From contig JAOALB010000002.1 of the NCBI GenBank assembly GCA_025331125.1, positions 1 through 64,000 on the forward strand: DNA of 64,000 nucleotides. Direction: 5' to 3'. Positions 21,687 to 34,334 of this stretch are shown here, in pieces. The translations under genes and the position numbers were made by a program. The stretch comes from Mycogone perniciosa. Lineage: Eukaryota > Ascomycota > Sordariomycetes > Hypocreales > Hypocreaceae. Within the stretch, counting starts at the first letter, position 1, and each line of letters opens with the position of its first letter. Below the pieces are notes generated by a model. It saw nothing but the letters and a program-made list of their open reading frames with translations, was not told the origin of the DNA and made no database searches.

Positions 21687-22916
21687 ATGGACTTCGACAA
21701 GCTCGCGGATCAAATGGAGCAGGCCATTAACCTGTCAGCCCAAGCTGCTGCTGCAGCAAAGTCGCAAGACCCAGCTGATGCGATGACGCCTGCGCTGCCG
21801 CTGTCTCTGACCATCAACAACGGCAAGACGGTAGACGAAATCCTCGCAGACTTGAACAAATCCCCGCTGTTCATGACGGAGCTGGAGGAGAATGACGACA
21901 CAGCTGCGCTGCAGGCCCTAGCCTACGAGGGCACGTCGTTGGAGAATGCAGCGGATTTCAAAGAGCGCGGGAACGAGTGTTTCAAAGTCAGGGGCTATGC
22001 TGATGCGCGCGAGTTTTATGCCAAGGGCATAGCTGTCTTGTTTGTCGAGGAGCGCAAACGCGCGAGGGGAGAAGTCACCACGGATCCGGATGGCGTGCCT
22101 GATTCAGAGGAGGAGATTGGGAAGCAGAAGGAGATGCTGGAGGCCATGTACGTGAACCGCGCGGCGTGTCATTTGGAGTTGCAGAACTACCGCAGTTGCT
22201 GGCTGGACTGCGCTGCGGCGATACGGTTGAATCCGCGGAATGTCAAGGCCTACTATCGCAGTGCGAAAGCTCTCCTGGCTGTAGACCGCATCCAGGAAGC
22301 AGACGATGTCTGCGCCAGGGGTCTCGCCATTGATTCGGAGAACAAGGCCCTTAGGGCGGTGGCGAACGACATTATCAAACGCGCAGAGGTGCTTGATGCA
22401 CGCCGCCGCAAGCAGGAGGAGCAGCAAGCCCAAAAGCAGCGCAGAGCACTGCTCCTCCGCGCGGCGATCGCAGCGAGAGGCATCGCTATGCGCAAGACAG
22501 ACCAGCCGCCCGAGATGGAAGACGCAAGGGTGGCGCTTGTGCCAGACGAAGACGATCCAACAAGCGAGCTGGTGTTCCCGACGGTGTTGTTGTACCCGCT
22601 ACATCTAGAGTCGGATTTCATAAAGGCGTTTCAGGAGACGCAGACGTTGGAGGATCATTTGGGGTATGTGCTTCCCCTGCCGTGGGACAGCGAGGGCGTG
22701 TATACGCTTGCGAAGGTGGTGTGCTATGTTGAGACGAAGGAGGGAGGGTTGCTTAAGATGGGGAAGAAAGTGCCGCTGCTGAAGGTGTTGAGCGGAGGGA
22801 CAGTTGAGGTGGTGGATGAAGTGGTGCGTATCTTTGTGTTGCCGATGGACAAGGCAGACGAGTGGGTGAAGAACTTCAAGGAGCAAAGGGCGGCGACAAA
22901 GGGGAATGCTAGTTGA
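21687..22916 (+). CDS. cns1: Hsp70/Hsp90 co-chaperone Cns1 (TTC4 family)
   Basis: A single exon encodes 409 aa, about the length of yeast Cns1. TPR repeats span residues ~90-240; recognisable helices include ADFKERGNECFKVRGYADAR, EAMYVNRAACHLELQNYRSC and VKAYYRSAKALLAVDRIQEA. They would bind the EEVD tails of Hsp90/Hsp70. A charged helix follows (LDARRRKQEEQQAQKQRR), then the C-terminal wheel-type domain with VFPTVLLYPLHLESDFIKAF and a conserved-looking PWD. In yeast Cns1 is essential and links chaperones to translation factors. Its end lies 280 bp from the convergent Xbp1-like gene. Confidence 0.93.
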   Translation: MDFDKLADQMEQAINLSAQAAAAAKSQDPADAMTPALPLSLTINNGKTVDEILADLNKSPLFMTELEENDDTAALQALAYEGTSLENAADFKERGNECFKVRGYADAREFYAKGIAVLFVEERKRARGEVTTDPDGVPDSEEEIGKQKEMLEAMYVNRAACHLELQNYRSCWLDCAAAIRLNPRNVKAYYRSAKALLAVDRIQEADDVCARGLAIDSENKALRAVANDIIKRAEVLDARRRKQEEQQAQKQRRALLLRAAIAARGIAMRKTDQPPEMEDARVALVPDEDDPTSELVFPTVLLYPLHLESDFIKAFQETQTLEDHLGYVLPLPWDSEGVYTLAKVVCYVETKEGGLLKMGKKVPLLKVLSGGTVEVVDEVVRIFVLPMDKADEWVKNFKEQRAATKGNAS

Positions 22917-23196
22917 GGCAGATATCTACGGACAAGAAGAGGTTTTCGTGGCCATATAAAAGACGGAGGAAAGGAACGAGATCACGATGTGATGAGAAAA
23001 TAAAAAGCATGAAAATTATTGTTACATACAATCGGCTGCTGGGGGGTATATGTCTATCTCCAGGGGAAAACAACAAACAAGTATTCATAACCCCAAACAT
23101 TCTGTTGCAGCGCCTGCCTATCCCGAAAGTGATTAGAGTGTTCTCAAAACGCCAGCTGCATCATTTTCTCCATCTGCCGCAAACGACCAGTAGACA

Positions 23197-24946
23197 CTAG
23201 AAAGAGTGTGCTTTCGGCCGTTTCTTTTGGTGGAAAGCTCGAAGAGCTCCTCCGGGGGAATCCTCATCAGAGGAATCCACTGCTGCCGAATCATGCCTCT
23301 CTCTTTGTAGGCTCACTAGTACTGCTGCGGCTTTGAACTGATCCAACTCTTGCTCCGGCCGTTTCTTCTCCGCTGCCTGTTGATCAATGTCCATCGCTGC
23401 AGCCGGGTAGGGTTTCGTGGGACTTTCGTGAACACGCCGACGCCGTTTGAGTCTCCATTTATCGGTAAAGGCTCGTTGTGGCTCAACAGTTTTCAATCGA
23501 GGCAGAGCATTGAGGAAGGGATTCACATGTCGGAAAGGATCGCGTTCTGAACTAGGCCGATTTGCAAACGAGGAACTGGACCCAGCTCGCGACATGGTGT
23601 TGAGTCCTCGAGCGTCAAATCCCGTACTTGGGGCTGAATTCGCCATGGGACCGTAGTTTTCTACACTGTTGAGAGGGTTCCAAAGGGGCTGTGGCCGGGA
23701 AGGGAGCATGAAGCTTGGAGCGCTTTTGCTTTCATTTTTGCCGTGAAAAGGATAGTCTTCGAGTTGCGCATGGCCAGCTGTTCCACTAAGTGCCCGGGCG
23801 ATCCTGCTGTTGTGAACATGTCGAAATAATTCAACTTCTCTGGTAGCTTCGATGACAACTTGTTGGCTGATCACCATCTCCTTATAGTATGGAGACTCAG
23901 GTGGTGTACACTCGGAAGGGAAAGATGGCCCGAAAACGGGAATTAATGCCCCCGCGATACGATAGCAAAATGTGGCACAAACGGCTTTCGCACAGCGGTA
24001 TGGCATCCAGTAACCTGGTCGATTTTGTGAGCATTTCAGATATTGAGCTTCTGGCTCTCTCTACCTACCTTGAGCCGACACAGACCCTCCGGTGACGCTG
24101 GGTGAGATATCCCTAAGACCTGGATTTTTGTCGAGCATCTGGGATGGCTTGGTCTGTTTGCAGTCAGTGTGGGAGGCCTCGATGAGAAATCAGTGAGTAC
24201 TCACCTTTGGATATCCTAGACATTTGAAGAAAGGCGTCATACGAACCAGGCCGACATTGTAGTCCCACATAACCGTATAGCATCTATCTTCTCCAGGTAA
24301 CCGAAACTCATATTTGAAGACTATTTTCACACCTTGTCAGTTACCACCAGCGCAACCTTGAAGTGTTCTCACCTTCAATGCTTTCTCTTCCGGTTTTCTC
24401 AAAAAAGTCCTTCTTTGAGCTGTTGTACGGAATGTGCTCACAGCACTGGTGTATTTGCCCAAAGGGGCTGACGCCAAAATTTGACAGCTCCTCAAACGAC
24501 TTCTGATCAACGTATTCGAAAGGAGCAAAGTTGATCGGCCCTTGGGGTTTTGGTTTGGTCATGTTGCTGGAGCTCCTTGATAGCCTGCTCTTCGAGACGA
24601 ATGTTCTATCTGCCGCACTTCGTAATGTTTCCTCGATGAATGGGACTGATGAGGATGAAAAAGCGGGACTGGATTGTCGTGACTGAGGATTTTGTTGATC
24701 GGGAGAGTCTGGATTTAGGAGAGAACGCAGCGGTAGCATGGTGCGGCCGGCGTTTGTAGACATCATGGTATTGGCCGGACTGGAGAAACCAGCAACCATC
24801 CGGTTAGGAGAGGAAGACCATAGAGGAATAGAAGGAAATTGATATGAGGTTGGTAAATGGAAAGGAGGATCACAGTCTGTGATATACCCAAGAGAAGTGT
24901 TCATGACAGGGGTGGCAGCCGCACACACCATGGGAACTGCGTACAT
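23197..24946 (-). CDS. KilA-N/APSES-type DNA-binding protein, Xbp1-like
   Basis: Minus-strand exons 24946-24373, 24320-24205, 24153-24069 and 24014-23197 join to about 530 aa. The joins give a domain at residues ~160-330: FAPFEYVDQKSFEELSNFGV, then ESIEVFKYEFRLPGEDRCYT, VGLVRMTPFFKCLGYPKTKP, and GYWMPYRCAKAVCATFCYRI. The pattern GLVRMTPFFK plus a WMPY alpha helix is that of the KilA-N/APSES fold as found in the stress repressor Xbp1. A nuclear role in transcription is inferred. The C-terminal third is Ser/Pro-rich with basic WRLKRRRRVHESPTKP, a likely nuclear localisation signal, and ends with HQKKRPKAHSF. The start is uncertain: ATGs at 24946, 24931 and 24904 are all possible. A long empty upstream region fits a regulated gene. 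Confidence 0.8.
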
Positions 24947-27900
24947 CCCCAGTCTTCCCAGCGGGACAAACAACAAGAAGAGGGTAGTCGCTGGACGTAT
25001 CGCCCACCAAGGCTAGCCAGGATCAGGGAGCTTGGATTGCTTCAGGGGCACAAATCCGGTACACAGAATAACCGTTGGATCTAAAAGCCGGTCACAGCGA
25101 TAGCCGACGTTCTGCGTCCTCGAAGCAGGAAGATTGTGCCAGCTTTCTGGGTTTTGATCTGCGATCGATGAGCTCCCTAGCCTTTCGTTTGTGAGTCCCC
25201 ACCGCGGTTATATATCCGACTAACTCTGCATAAGCCACAAGGCTGTTGATTTAACCTGTTGACCTTGCAAAGAGGACGGAGATGAGGAAAGCACTATAAA
25301 TTGAAGTCGTCCTGATATCATGATAACAAGGGAACAAGTCCATGGGCTTCTATCAAGAAGTGTAGCTCGAGCATAGTTGATGGGCCTGCTCAGCGCTGGG
25401 CATATATCATCACCACCGGGAGTTAGATACGTGTCACACCATCATGTTGGATACTCTGCGTCTTTGGTTACTTTTGGCCACAGAGGCATGGAAAACATGG
25501 AGTTCGCGCATCACAATAGCCCCCGACTGCGGAGAGTCTCTGTATGCGCCGTTGCTGAGTATGGTCACACTCAAACGTGTTTCTTCCAAGCCGGGCTCGA
25601 GGGCATGCCATCCTCCGTTTCAGGCTGGGAAAGATGTTACTCTGAATGAAGCATCCCGTAGAATCGCTTGGCGCAGCAAATGAGTTCGACGAACGCAAAT
25701 ATCGGGCTACCCAACACCAAACAGGAAAGTCACCTGTTTGAAAACAACCCTGGGGCTGCCGACAAAGGTGGATACGGCACGGTTAGCTGCATCGGCTGCA
25801 CCACCAGCCAGCTACACCTAGTTCTGTAGTCTGAGAGGGCCAAGGAACAAGACTAGGAAGCGGCAAGACGCTCCGTCAGCTTGTTGACAGGTCCCCAATG
25901 TAACAGAGTTTCTTCCTCAGCCACGTGTTTGGACACACTAGTAGTATAACGCGGGTGCTGCTATCGTAAGTTCTTGACGCAAAGGGTCTTCTCCAGTTTC
26001 CATCCTGCGGCTAGTCGGAGCATCAGACATTAGTTGCCTTGTGAAGACGAATGGTTCCTCCGGAAGTTGCTCGTTGGTGCTGAGCGTTTTCTTTTTGCTT
26101 TTTTTTTTCAGATCAAAGTTATGTCATCGCTTCTGCAGAATTAGTCTCGATTCATCTCACACCCAGACCTCTGTTCAAAATGAGCAAACGTGGAGATTGC
26201 GGTTCCAATATCATTTATAAGAGCTGGTCTGGGCCAAGGGAAAAACATGTGTGTACAAACTCTGGGGAAATTTTCCGATGAAACACAACCTCCAAATCCC
26301 TTCCATGGCAGCTTTTCCCATATCTAAGAAAGTCCGGACACCATTCTTGCATGGAAGCGCCAATCATATGCATCATCCCCGTTTAGAGAGGTTTGACACA
26401 TGTCCGGCTCCCGTCACCTGATTTTGCTCGGTTTGGGGAAGTCTGAGGCCAGGTCAAATCGGGTGCAGGTCACCTTGTGACACAAGAAATCCCGCCATCA
26501 GGCAGAGGCATAACCAAGGCTTATGTATCCTTCCAGCCTTCCAGCACGATGCCGAACCAGGCGGGACGCATCTACTAACCCTCGAGTCAAGATCTCCTGG
26601 GCAGCCTTTTCCATGGTGATCATTAGGATGCTGAGAAAATTGATTGCTTCAGCCTAGAAGCCTAGCATTGGCAATTTGCGACTTGAAACCGGCTCTTGCG
26701 TACCTGTAGACTGTTCGCCTGAAAACAAGTTGTGTGAGTACAGAATCCATGCCGGTAAGTCTAATGTCTCGGGAGGAACACAAGGCCGATGTAGGTCAGA
26801 CCGCAAGGACAAACGGGGAAGAGCATCTCCCGAGAGAACACCGTTGACTTTGTGCACCTCTCTAACCTCGCACCGTTGAGGAGTTGCTGTGGACTTGTAT
26901 CGCAGCCCTCCGGCTTGGTGGTGAAGCTTGTAGAAGCTAGTAGGCCCTCCACCACGTTTGTGCGCAGGGATGGACGGTTGTGAGAAAAAAAAACAAATGG
27001 TTCAACTGCGATTCTGAGGCCGTGTCTAAAACTCATGTGGATTCTGGTGCGGGTTTCAGATGATTGTACAATATCTAGGTGGTACGTGGAAGGTCGAAGT
27101 CGAGCGTTGCTCACACAACGCTCGCGCTTGGTGAAGCCACCGGGTGTTTGCATCGACTTCCAGGAATTGATGTGTACATACATAAGTAGGCATGTATTCT
27201 AGCTCCAACTGCATAGATGGCGTACGTACGACGACACAAGTTCCACGACATGGAGCGGGCGGATCCTTTCTTCTGTAGATGGCTGGTCAAGTCCTCAATA
27301 ACAGCGACATGAATGGGCCATTGGGGTGCCATTTCGGAACATCTTTGAGATGCTGTCACCGAGTAAAAATGGCACCTTTAATGATCGAACAATAGGTAGT
27401 AGGCGCCGTTGGAATTGCTCCTTAGTAGGGAGAAATGGAAATCACTCCAGCAGGTCCACAGGTATGACGGAACTCAGAGAGCAACCATCACTGCCGTTTT
27501 GACATATGCATACTAGTGACACAGCCACCACAGTGCATGCGCTCCTCGAGCAAGGTAGTACGAGCGAGAACAAGACGTCCCTCAGTTGTTGGATGATGAA
27601 GCATTGATAGGCAATGGCCGGTTTGGTACATCCATACTCGGCCCGCTATCTGAAACGAGCCTCATCATGGCTTGCATTTGCACTTGCACGGCATTTCGTG
27701 CTCGTCGCTGTTCGCAGAAGCCATCTCATGAAGGAGAGTCACCTGAAAGTGACTGAAGGCTGGCAGCATATATGTAGGTAGGCTAGGATCTAGCGAGAAG
27801 GGGACGAGGAGATAGAGGACGATGAAGACGCCAATGACTAGGACCAGTTCACATATTTTGGTTGATCGAATAATTCAATTCAACGACAGTAAATCCGCAG

Positions 27901-28521
27901 AACGCATGCTAATAATGTTAGCAAAGAGGAAAAGAGAGGAAAAATACATGACGAAGTGAAGGTTGTTTGATCACGGCATTAGATGCACAAGTGCTGCAAG
28001 GTGGAAGTACTCCGTATATACGAAGCACGAAGTACCTTGCAAACAAATGCAGTATATAAAGCCTCAGGCAGAGAAAACGCGCACCGCTCCACACTGCCGG
28101 ACCGCCACTTCCTTTTGCCGCTAATCCCCATCGAGAAGACCCCTGTAGCAGATTCATGGGATAGTCGCGTCTGGAAAAGTTGACATTGTTTACGCGGGGC
28201 ACCAACAGCTGCCACAACAACACCATATTTTCCTTCACCTCAACATCACCACCGCAATTCGCTCCCTCAACACTGTCGATGTGAACAGGTGTCTGCCTGC
28301 CTGCCAGTCTGGCTAACTTCACTTTGTCTCTCCTTCTATCGCGACACTGCGCTCGGGCCTTTCCCGTTACTAGGCTCCGCCGTCCTTTGTCCTTATCGCG
28401 TCTTTCATGTCCGATTGTGTTTCCCTTGCTACATCTGTCGACAAACGCCCATCGTGCCAATTCCACGGCTACTGCGACTTTCCGAGTTTCAAGGCACTTT
28501 CTATCCCCAAACACGAACAAG
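24947..28521. other. 3.6-kb divergent spacer between Xbp1-like gene and top2
   Basis: No protein-coding gene is supported. Open frames on both strands are short and lack motifs. A TATATAAA box lies at 28053-28060. The TACGAAGCACGAAGTA-type sequence near 28005-28033 belongs to the dispersed motif family. The last 300 bases before top2 are pyrimidine-rich, consistent with a long top2 leader. It may also hold distal promoter elements or an unannotated non-coding RNA. Confidence 0.5.
28053..28060 (+). promoter_or_regulatory. Possible TATA box upstream of top2
   Basis: TATATAAA about 460 bp before the top2 ATG, ahead of a C/T-rich leader. The distance implies a long 5' UTR or a leader intron, so the assignment is tentative. 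Confidence 0.3.
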
Positions 28522-31500
28522 ATGGACTCCGACGACTCTGTTTTCAACGTTGACGATGAGTCTGATGTTTATATTCCAAAGCCTGTAAGTTGCTGCTGTA
28601 CTCTAATCGCGCGTTGTGTTCATGCCTGGGTGCGCCTTTACGCCTGAGAAACTGCCTGTGGATTTGCAGCTGGTTCTTTGAGCAGCCATGCAGGATTTTG
28701 TGTGTAGAATCCCAAACTGCCCGACTACATATGCAGCCCATCACCAATACACTGCAAAACCACTTTGAACCAGCACCATGGCCTCTTCTAGCACACACAA
28801 CTCCCAAGCTCTCCCAGGGACTAAAAACCATGTGTTTTCTAAATGGTTGCTAACTCCGACGTGGCAGAAAGCCAAGACTGCTACCGGGCGGCCGGCTGTG
28901 AAGAAGATGGTCCAATCAACTCTGAAGGCGAAACCTCCACCGAAAAAGCGACAAATATCTGAAAGCGACGATGATGACATGGATGCTGCATCTGGGCTTT
29001 CCAACACCCCACCGAGCTCCAAGAAGCAAAAGAAGGACCCTGTGCCCAAAAAGTCGAATGGTGTTCCCTTGGCGGAGGTGGAAAATGACAGCACAATGAT
29101 TGACTCCCCCAAACCTGTTGCTTCCAAATCGAAGAAGACAGCCACGGAAACCTACCAGAAGTTGACGCAACTTGAGCACATTATAAAGCGTCCTGACACG
29201 TACATCGGTTCCGTCGAGAAGACTGACCAGCAGATATGGGTCTTCAACAAAGAATCACAACAGATGGAGTACCGCACTATCACTTATGTCCCCGGTTTTT
29301 ACAAGATCTTTGACGAAATTCTTGTCAACGCCGCAGACAATAAGCAGCGCGATAACACCATGAACACCATGAAGGTGAACATTAACCGAACCACGGGTGA
29401 AATCAGTGTCGAGAACAACGGCAAAGGAATTCCTGTTGTTATGCATGATAAAGAAAAGATTTACATCCCCGAGCTCATCTTTGGTCATCTGCTGGCTGGT
29501 TCCAATTTCGATGACAACGAGCAAAAGACTGTCGGTGGTCGTAACGGATATGGTGCTAAGCTGTGTAACGTGTTTAGCACGGAATTCACTTTGGAGTGTC
29601 AAGACAGCGAGAACGGCAAGAGATATAAGCAAACATGGACGGACAACATGCAAAAGATGCAAAAGGCCAAAATCACTTCAAGCAAATCTGCCGACTTTGT
29701 TCGCGTCACTTTCCAGCCGGATTACAACCGCTTCGGCATGTCGGAGGGCATCACTGATGACCTTGAGGCTCTTCTTTTCCGAAGAGTATATGACATGGCT
29801 GGAACAACTCGCGGTGTCAAAGTCCACCTCAATGGCGAGCTCATCAAGCTCAAGGACTTCAAATCCTACTGCGATTTGTACGCCAAGTCAATCGCCGGCG
29901 AGAGGAGCGCGGAGGAAGGGGGCAATCCAACTTGTACTGTCGAGATCGATAAAGACAAGGGTCACCCGCGTTGGGAGGTTGGTTTTACAGTCTCGGATGG
30001 CACATTCCAGCAAGTTTCCTTTGTCAATTCGATCGCGACTACATCTGGAGGCACTCACATCAACTACATTGCTGATCAGATCACGGCACATTTGCTCAAG
30101 ACTATTACAAAGAAGAAGAAGGGCCACGGTTTGAAACAAGCACATCTCCGAAATCACATTTTCATTTTTGTGAATTGCTTGGTTACCAATCCCGCCTTCA
30201 GTTCACAGACAAAGGAGCAGCTTACCACCAAGGCCAGTCAGTTCGGGAGCAAATGCGCTCTCGGAGACGACTTTCTGAAGAAAATCGCCAAATCAGAGGC
30301 AATCCAAAACATCATGGAGTTCGCGGAGAAGAAGGCTGACAAGATGATGGCCAAGAGCGATGGAAACAAACGGTCTCGAGTGAGCAATGCCAAACTCGTT
30401 GAAGCCAACTTGGCAGGCACGCGGCGTGGTCATGAATGCACCCTCATCCTAACCGAAGGTGATTCAGCCAAGGGTTTGGCTGTCTCCGGACGAGCTATCC
30501 TGGATCCTGACCGCATTGGTGTCTTTCCCCTTCGTGGAAAGCTCCTCAACGTGCGAGATGCCTCTGTTGATCAGATCAGCAAGAACCAGGAAATCCAAAA
30601 CATTAAACAATTCCTGGGCCTCAAGCACAAGCAAGTGTACACTGACACGAAGAGTCTTCGATATGGCCATCTGATGATCATGGCTGATCAGGATCACGAT
30701 GGCAGCCATATCAAGGGTCTTCTTATCAATTTCCTCCAGGTGCAATTCCCTTCGCTGCTCCAGATTCCTGATTTTTTCCGGGAGTTTATCACACCAATTG
30801 TAAAGGTCTGGCAAGGTAGCGACCCCAAGCGACCTCTCAGGCTGAAGTCGTTCTTCACGCAGCCTCAGTACGAGGAATGGAAAGAGACTCACAAGCCTGA
30901 TCTCGGTAAATGGCATTTCAAGTATCTCAAGGGTCTGGGATCCAGTCGCAACGAGGATGCTCAAGTGTATTTCACCAACCTTGATGAGCACTTGAAAGAG
31001 TTCGGCACCATGAAGTCGGAGGAGGCGGACCTCTTTGACTTGGCATTTTCCAAGAAGAAAGCCGACGCGAGAAAAGAATGGCTTGGAAATTTTGTCCCCG
31101 GTACATTTTTGGATCACTCTTCAAAGGTCATCTCGTACACCGACTTTGTCAACAAGGAACTTATTCTATTCAGCATGGCTGACAATATGCGATCTATCCC
31201 ATCCATTCTGGATGGTTTCAAGCCTGGTCAGCGCAAAGTCATGTATGCATGCTTCAAGAGAAATTTGATCAAGGACAAGAAGGTTGCAGAATTGTCTGGT
31301 TACGTTTCTGAACAGACTGCCTACCATCACGGTGAGGTCTCTCTGCAGCAGACCATCATTGGATTGGCACAAGACTTCGTTGGGTCGAACAATATTAACG
31401 TGTTGGAGCCAAGTGGAAACTTTGGTTCGCGACTTGCCGGCGGCTCTGATGCAGCCAGCGCTCGTTATACGTTCACCCGCCTGTCCCCCTTTTCGCGTAG

Positions 31501-33852
31501 AATCTTCTCGCCACTTGATGAGCCCAATCTGAACCACCAATATGAGGATGGAAAACAAATTGAACCCGAGGTCTATGCTCCAATTATACCCATGGTTCTT
31601 GTCAACGGTGCCGACGGTATTGGTACTGGATGGAGTACATCCATTCCAAACTACCACCCTGTCGAGATTGTCACGAATCTGAAGCGACGCATGGGGCGCC
31701 TCGATGACAACGACCTTAAAGAGAGGCCATTCGAAACCATGAGCCCATGGTTCCGAGGGTGGAAAGGCAATCCGGAGGCCGCCGGTCCAGATCGATACAA
31801 GTTCAATGGAATTGCCTACCAAAATGACCAAAACGCGAACGAAGTCGTCATCACAGAGCTTCCAATCCGCGTCTGGACCGATGACTTCAAAGCCAGACTT
31901 GAAAAGATTATTAGCGGAGTTGACGGCCCTAGCTGGATCAAGGACTATAAAGAATTCAACGACCACAAGACGGTTCATTTCGAGGTCCAGGTGGACGAGA
32001 AGCACATGTCCAAGATCCTCGAGGAGGGATTGCTCGAGCGGTTCAAGCTCACCAAACAAGTAGCAACGTCCAACCTTGTGGCTTTTAACTCGCGTGGTCA
32101 GATTCAGAAGTATGAGAAGGTAGAAGATATTTTGGAAGAGTACTACGAATATCGAATTGACATGTACGCGCAACGGAAGGTATGTATCCCCCAATCCATG
32201 GCTCGTATTTATTACTCATGGCGCCTAGAAACACTGGCTTGGCATTTACCATGCCGACTACCGGAAGCTCAAGAATCAGGCTCGCTTCATTCAAGAAATT
32301 ATCGACGGCGAGTTGATCGTTGGTAAGAAGAAGAAGGACATCCTGGTAAAAGAGCTTCGTGAGCGCAAATATGAAGCGTTCCCACCCAAACAAAACACCA
32401 ATAAGAAATCAGAGGATGAAGACAATGAAGCGGACGGTGAGGAGAATGACGATGCGGCACTTGAAGGTGGAGCCCGTGACTATGACTACCTTCTCTCGGT
32501 AATTTCCATCAGGCGCGTAGAGTCCCTATGAACAGCTTCTAAATCCTTTACAGATGCCCATTTGGTCTCTGACCGCCGAGCGCCTCGAGAAATTGAAGGA
32601 TGCCATCCAAAGGAAGAAGGCCGAGCACGACGAGTTGCTGGCCAAGAGTGAAAAGGATCTGTGGTGCATAGATCTGGATGAGTTTTTGGCTGAATGGGAG
32701 AGGCAACTTGCTATCGAGGCTGAGATCCAAACGAATATTCGCCGCATGGGCCGCCGAGTGTCGAAGAAAATAGGAGCTGGCCGCACCAAAAAGCTCAAGG
32801 GCGACGATGACTATGCACCAGAGAAGAAAGCGCGTGCAAAGAAGGCGCCTGTAATCAAGGTAGAGACCAAGACCGCCCAAAGGTTTGCGGAAATGTTTAG
32901 TGCGAAGCCGAAAGTGAAGACGGAGCCACAACCAGATGTCATGGACATGTCGGACAATTTCTCCGATGACGACTTTGCTGCTCTCAGCAGGAACAAGCCC
33001 GCAGCCAAGGAGTCCAAATCCCGGTCTCTCTCACAGTCTCAATCCGAAGACCCGGAGCCGACCCGCACCAAACGGGCAGCAGCATCGAAAGCAAGAGCCA
33101 TTCTCGATGACGACTCGGATAGTGATGACGATGATAAGATGCTTGGCGATGTCGGCGCACTGGTCAAGGGTATCAACAAGCCATCTGGAGAGTCCAGTGG
33201 GCGGCTTAGCCTACACACCATGAGCCGACCTGATTCCAGTCATGGCAACACAACCTCTGGCACGCTCCCCAAGGCAAAGGCGAAGTCAGCAAAATCATTT
33301 GATTTTGACAGCCCTGACGATACCAACTATGAGATGTTAGCCAAATCGTCGCCGCTCAAGACAGCCAAAAACGAAGATGACAGCTCATTGTCCGACGACA
33401 ACCCCTTCGTCGCCCCTCCAGCCAAAACAACTGCAGCCAAGGCCACGTCCTCTGGTAGTGCGGTCGCGGCAAAGGTGCCTGCAGATCTACCGGCAATTAA
33501 GAGGCGCGGCAGGCCTGCTGGAGCGAAGAATAAGGCCGCCGCCACCACCAAGGCGGAGCCGAAGGCTAAGGCGGAACCCAAGGCCAAGGCCAAAGCTGCA
33601 CCAAAGACTACGGCTCTATCACCTGCTGCAAAGAGATACGCAGTCAAGAAGAAGGCGTTGGAAGAAGATTCTGACGATGAAGCGGTCGAAGAGGAATCAC
33701 CTCCACCCAAGCCAGCGGCCAGGGGGCGGCCAGGACGGGCAGCGGCAGCGAGAAGACCAATCGTCCTTGATGAAGACGAGGACTCATCCGTGATGGATAA
33801 GCAGGAAGACGAGAGTGATGACCCATTCGTGGTTGATGACGATGATGATTGA
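28522..33852 (+). CDS. top2: DNA topoisomerase II
   Basis: Exons 28522-28584, 28868-32179, 32229-32498 and 32554-33852 give 1647 aa. The enzyme passes one duplex through another using ATP and acts in the nucleus. Features in order: an acidic N-terminus (MDSDDSVFNVDDESDVYIPK); the GHKL ATPase with LVNAADNKQRD and GGRNGYGAKLCNV; the QTK loop in SQTKEQLTTKA; the TOPRIM domain with EGDSAKGLA and ADQDHDGSHIKG; and the breakage-reunion domain with catalytic Tyr888 in ASARYTFTRL. A long, charged C-terminal tail of about 430 residues follows, rich in Lys/Ala/Glu with DDDSDSDDDD-like acidic blocks and a repeated AEPKAKAEPKAKAKA stretch, as in other eukaryotic Top2 tails. The 283-bp first intron is long for this window and contains an in-frame ATG in good context at 28778. 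Confidence 0.97.
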
Positions 33853-34334
33853 TTAAGTATCCAGTAGGGGAAGCGTCAGTTTAGCTGAAGGACGGTTGTG
33901 TATTTACTATGCTCATACCCTGATGCATTATGAATGCGTCATGAGGCGTTGACAGGGCTTGGACGACATTTGCTACATTTGATGATTAGGAGAGACTCGC
34001 CAGTTAGAACCGAAACCCAGTGCTATCGCAATCTGATTTTCCTTTTCCAGATGCAAGCCCTTGAAAGACTTGTTCGAGTTTGTTCTACGGAATAGTTGTA
34101 GACATGGGAGCTTTATAGATGCTTGTACGCTCTAAATTATACAGGAGGTAGGATGAAGGATTAACATGATGACTGTTGTCTATCGATAAGAACCCTGGAG
34201 TTGGAGGGGCAACAGCTCACCCCTCTCTCATCTCTGCTCTCCATACTCCGTACAAAGCAGAAAAGACAACGACACTCATCACTCACTCATTACGTTCTCC
34301 GAATCCATTTTCTCTCTTTCCCTTCTATTTCGCC
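33853..34334. other. top2-tap42 spacer
   Basis: Tandem genes; the spacer holds the top2 3' region and the tap42 promoter. One TACTCCGTAC half-site near 34243-34253 and a CTCTCTC-rich leader precede the tap42 ATG. Confidence 0.5.

Noticed and set aside
23886..24095. Plus-strand frame inside the Xbp1-like gene
   Set aside because: Opposite strand of a coding exon with conserved KilA-N motifs.
27918..28547. 209-codon minus-strand frame overlapping the top2 start
   Set aside because: Antisense to the top2 leader and first exon, no motif, no plausible start context.
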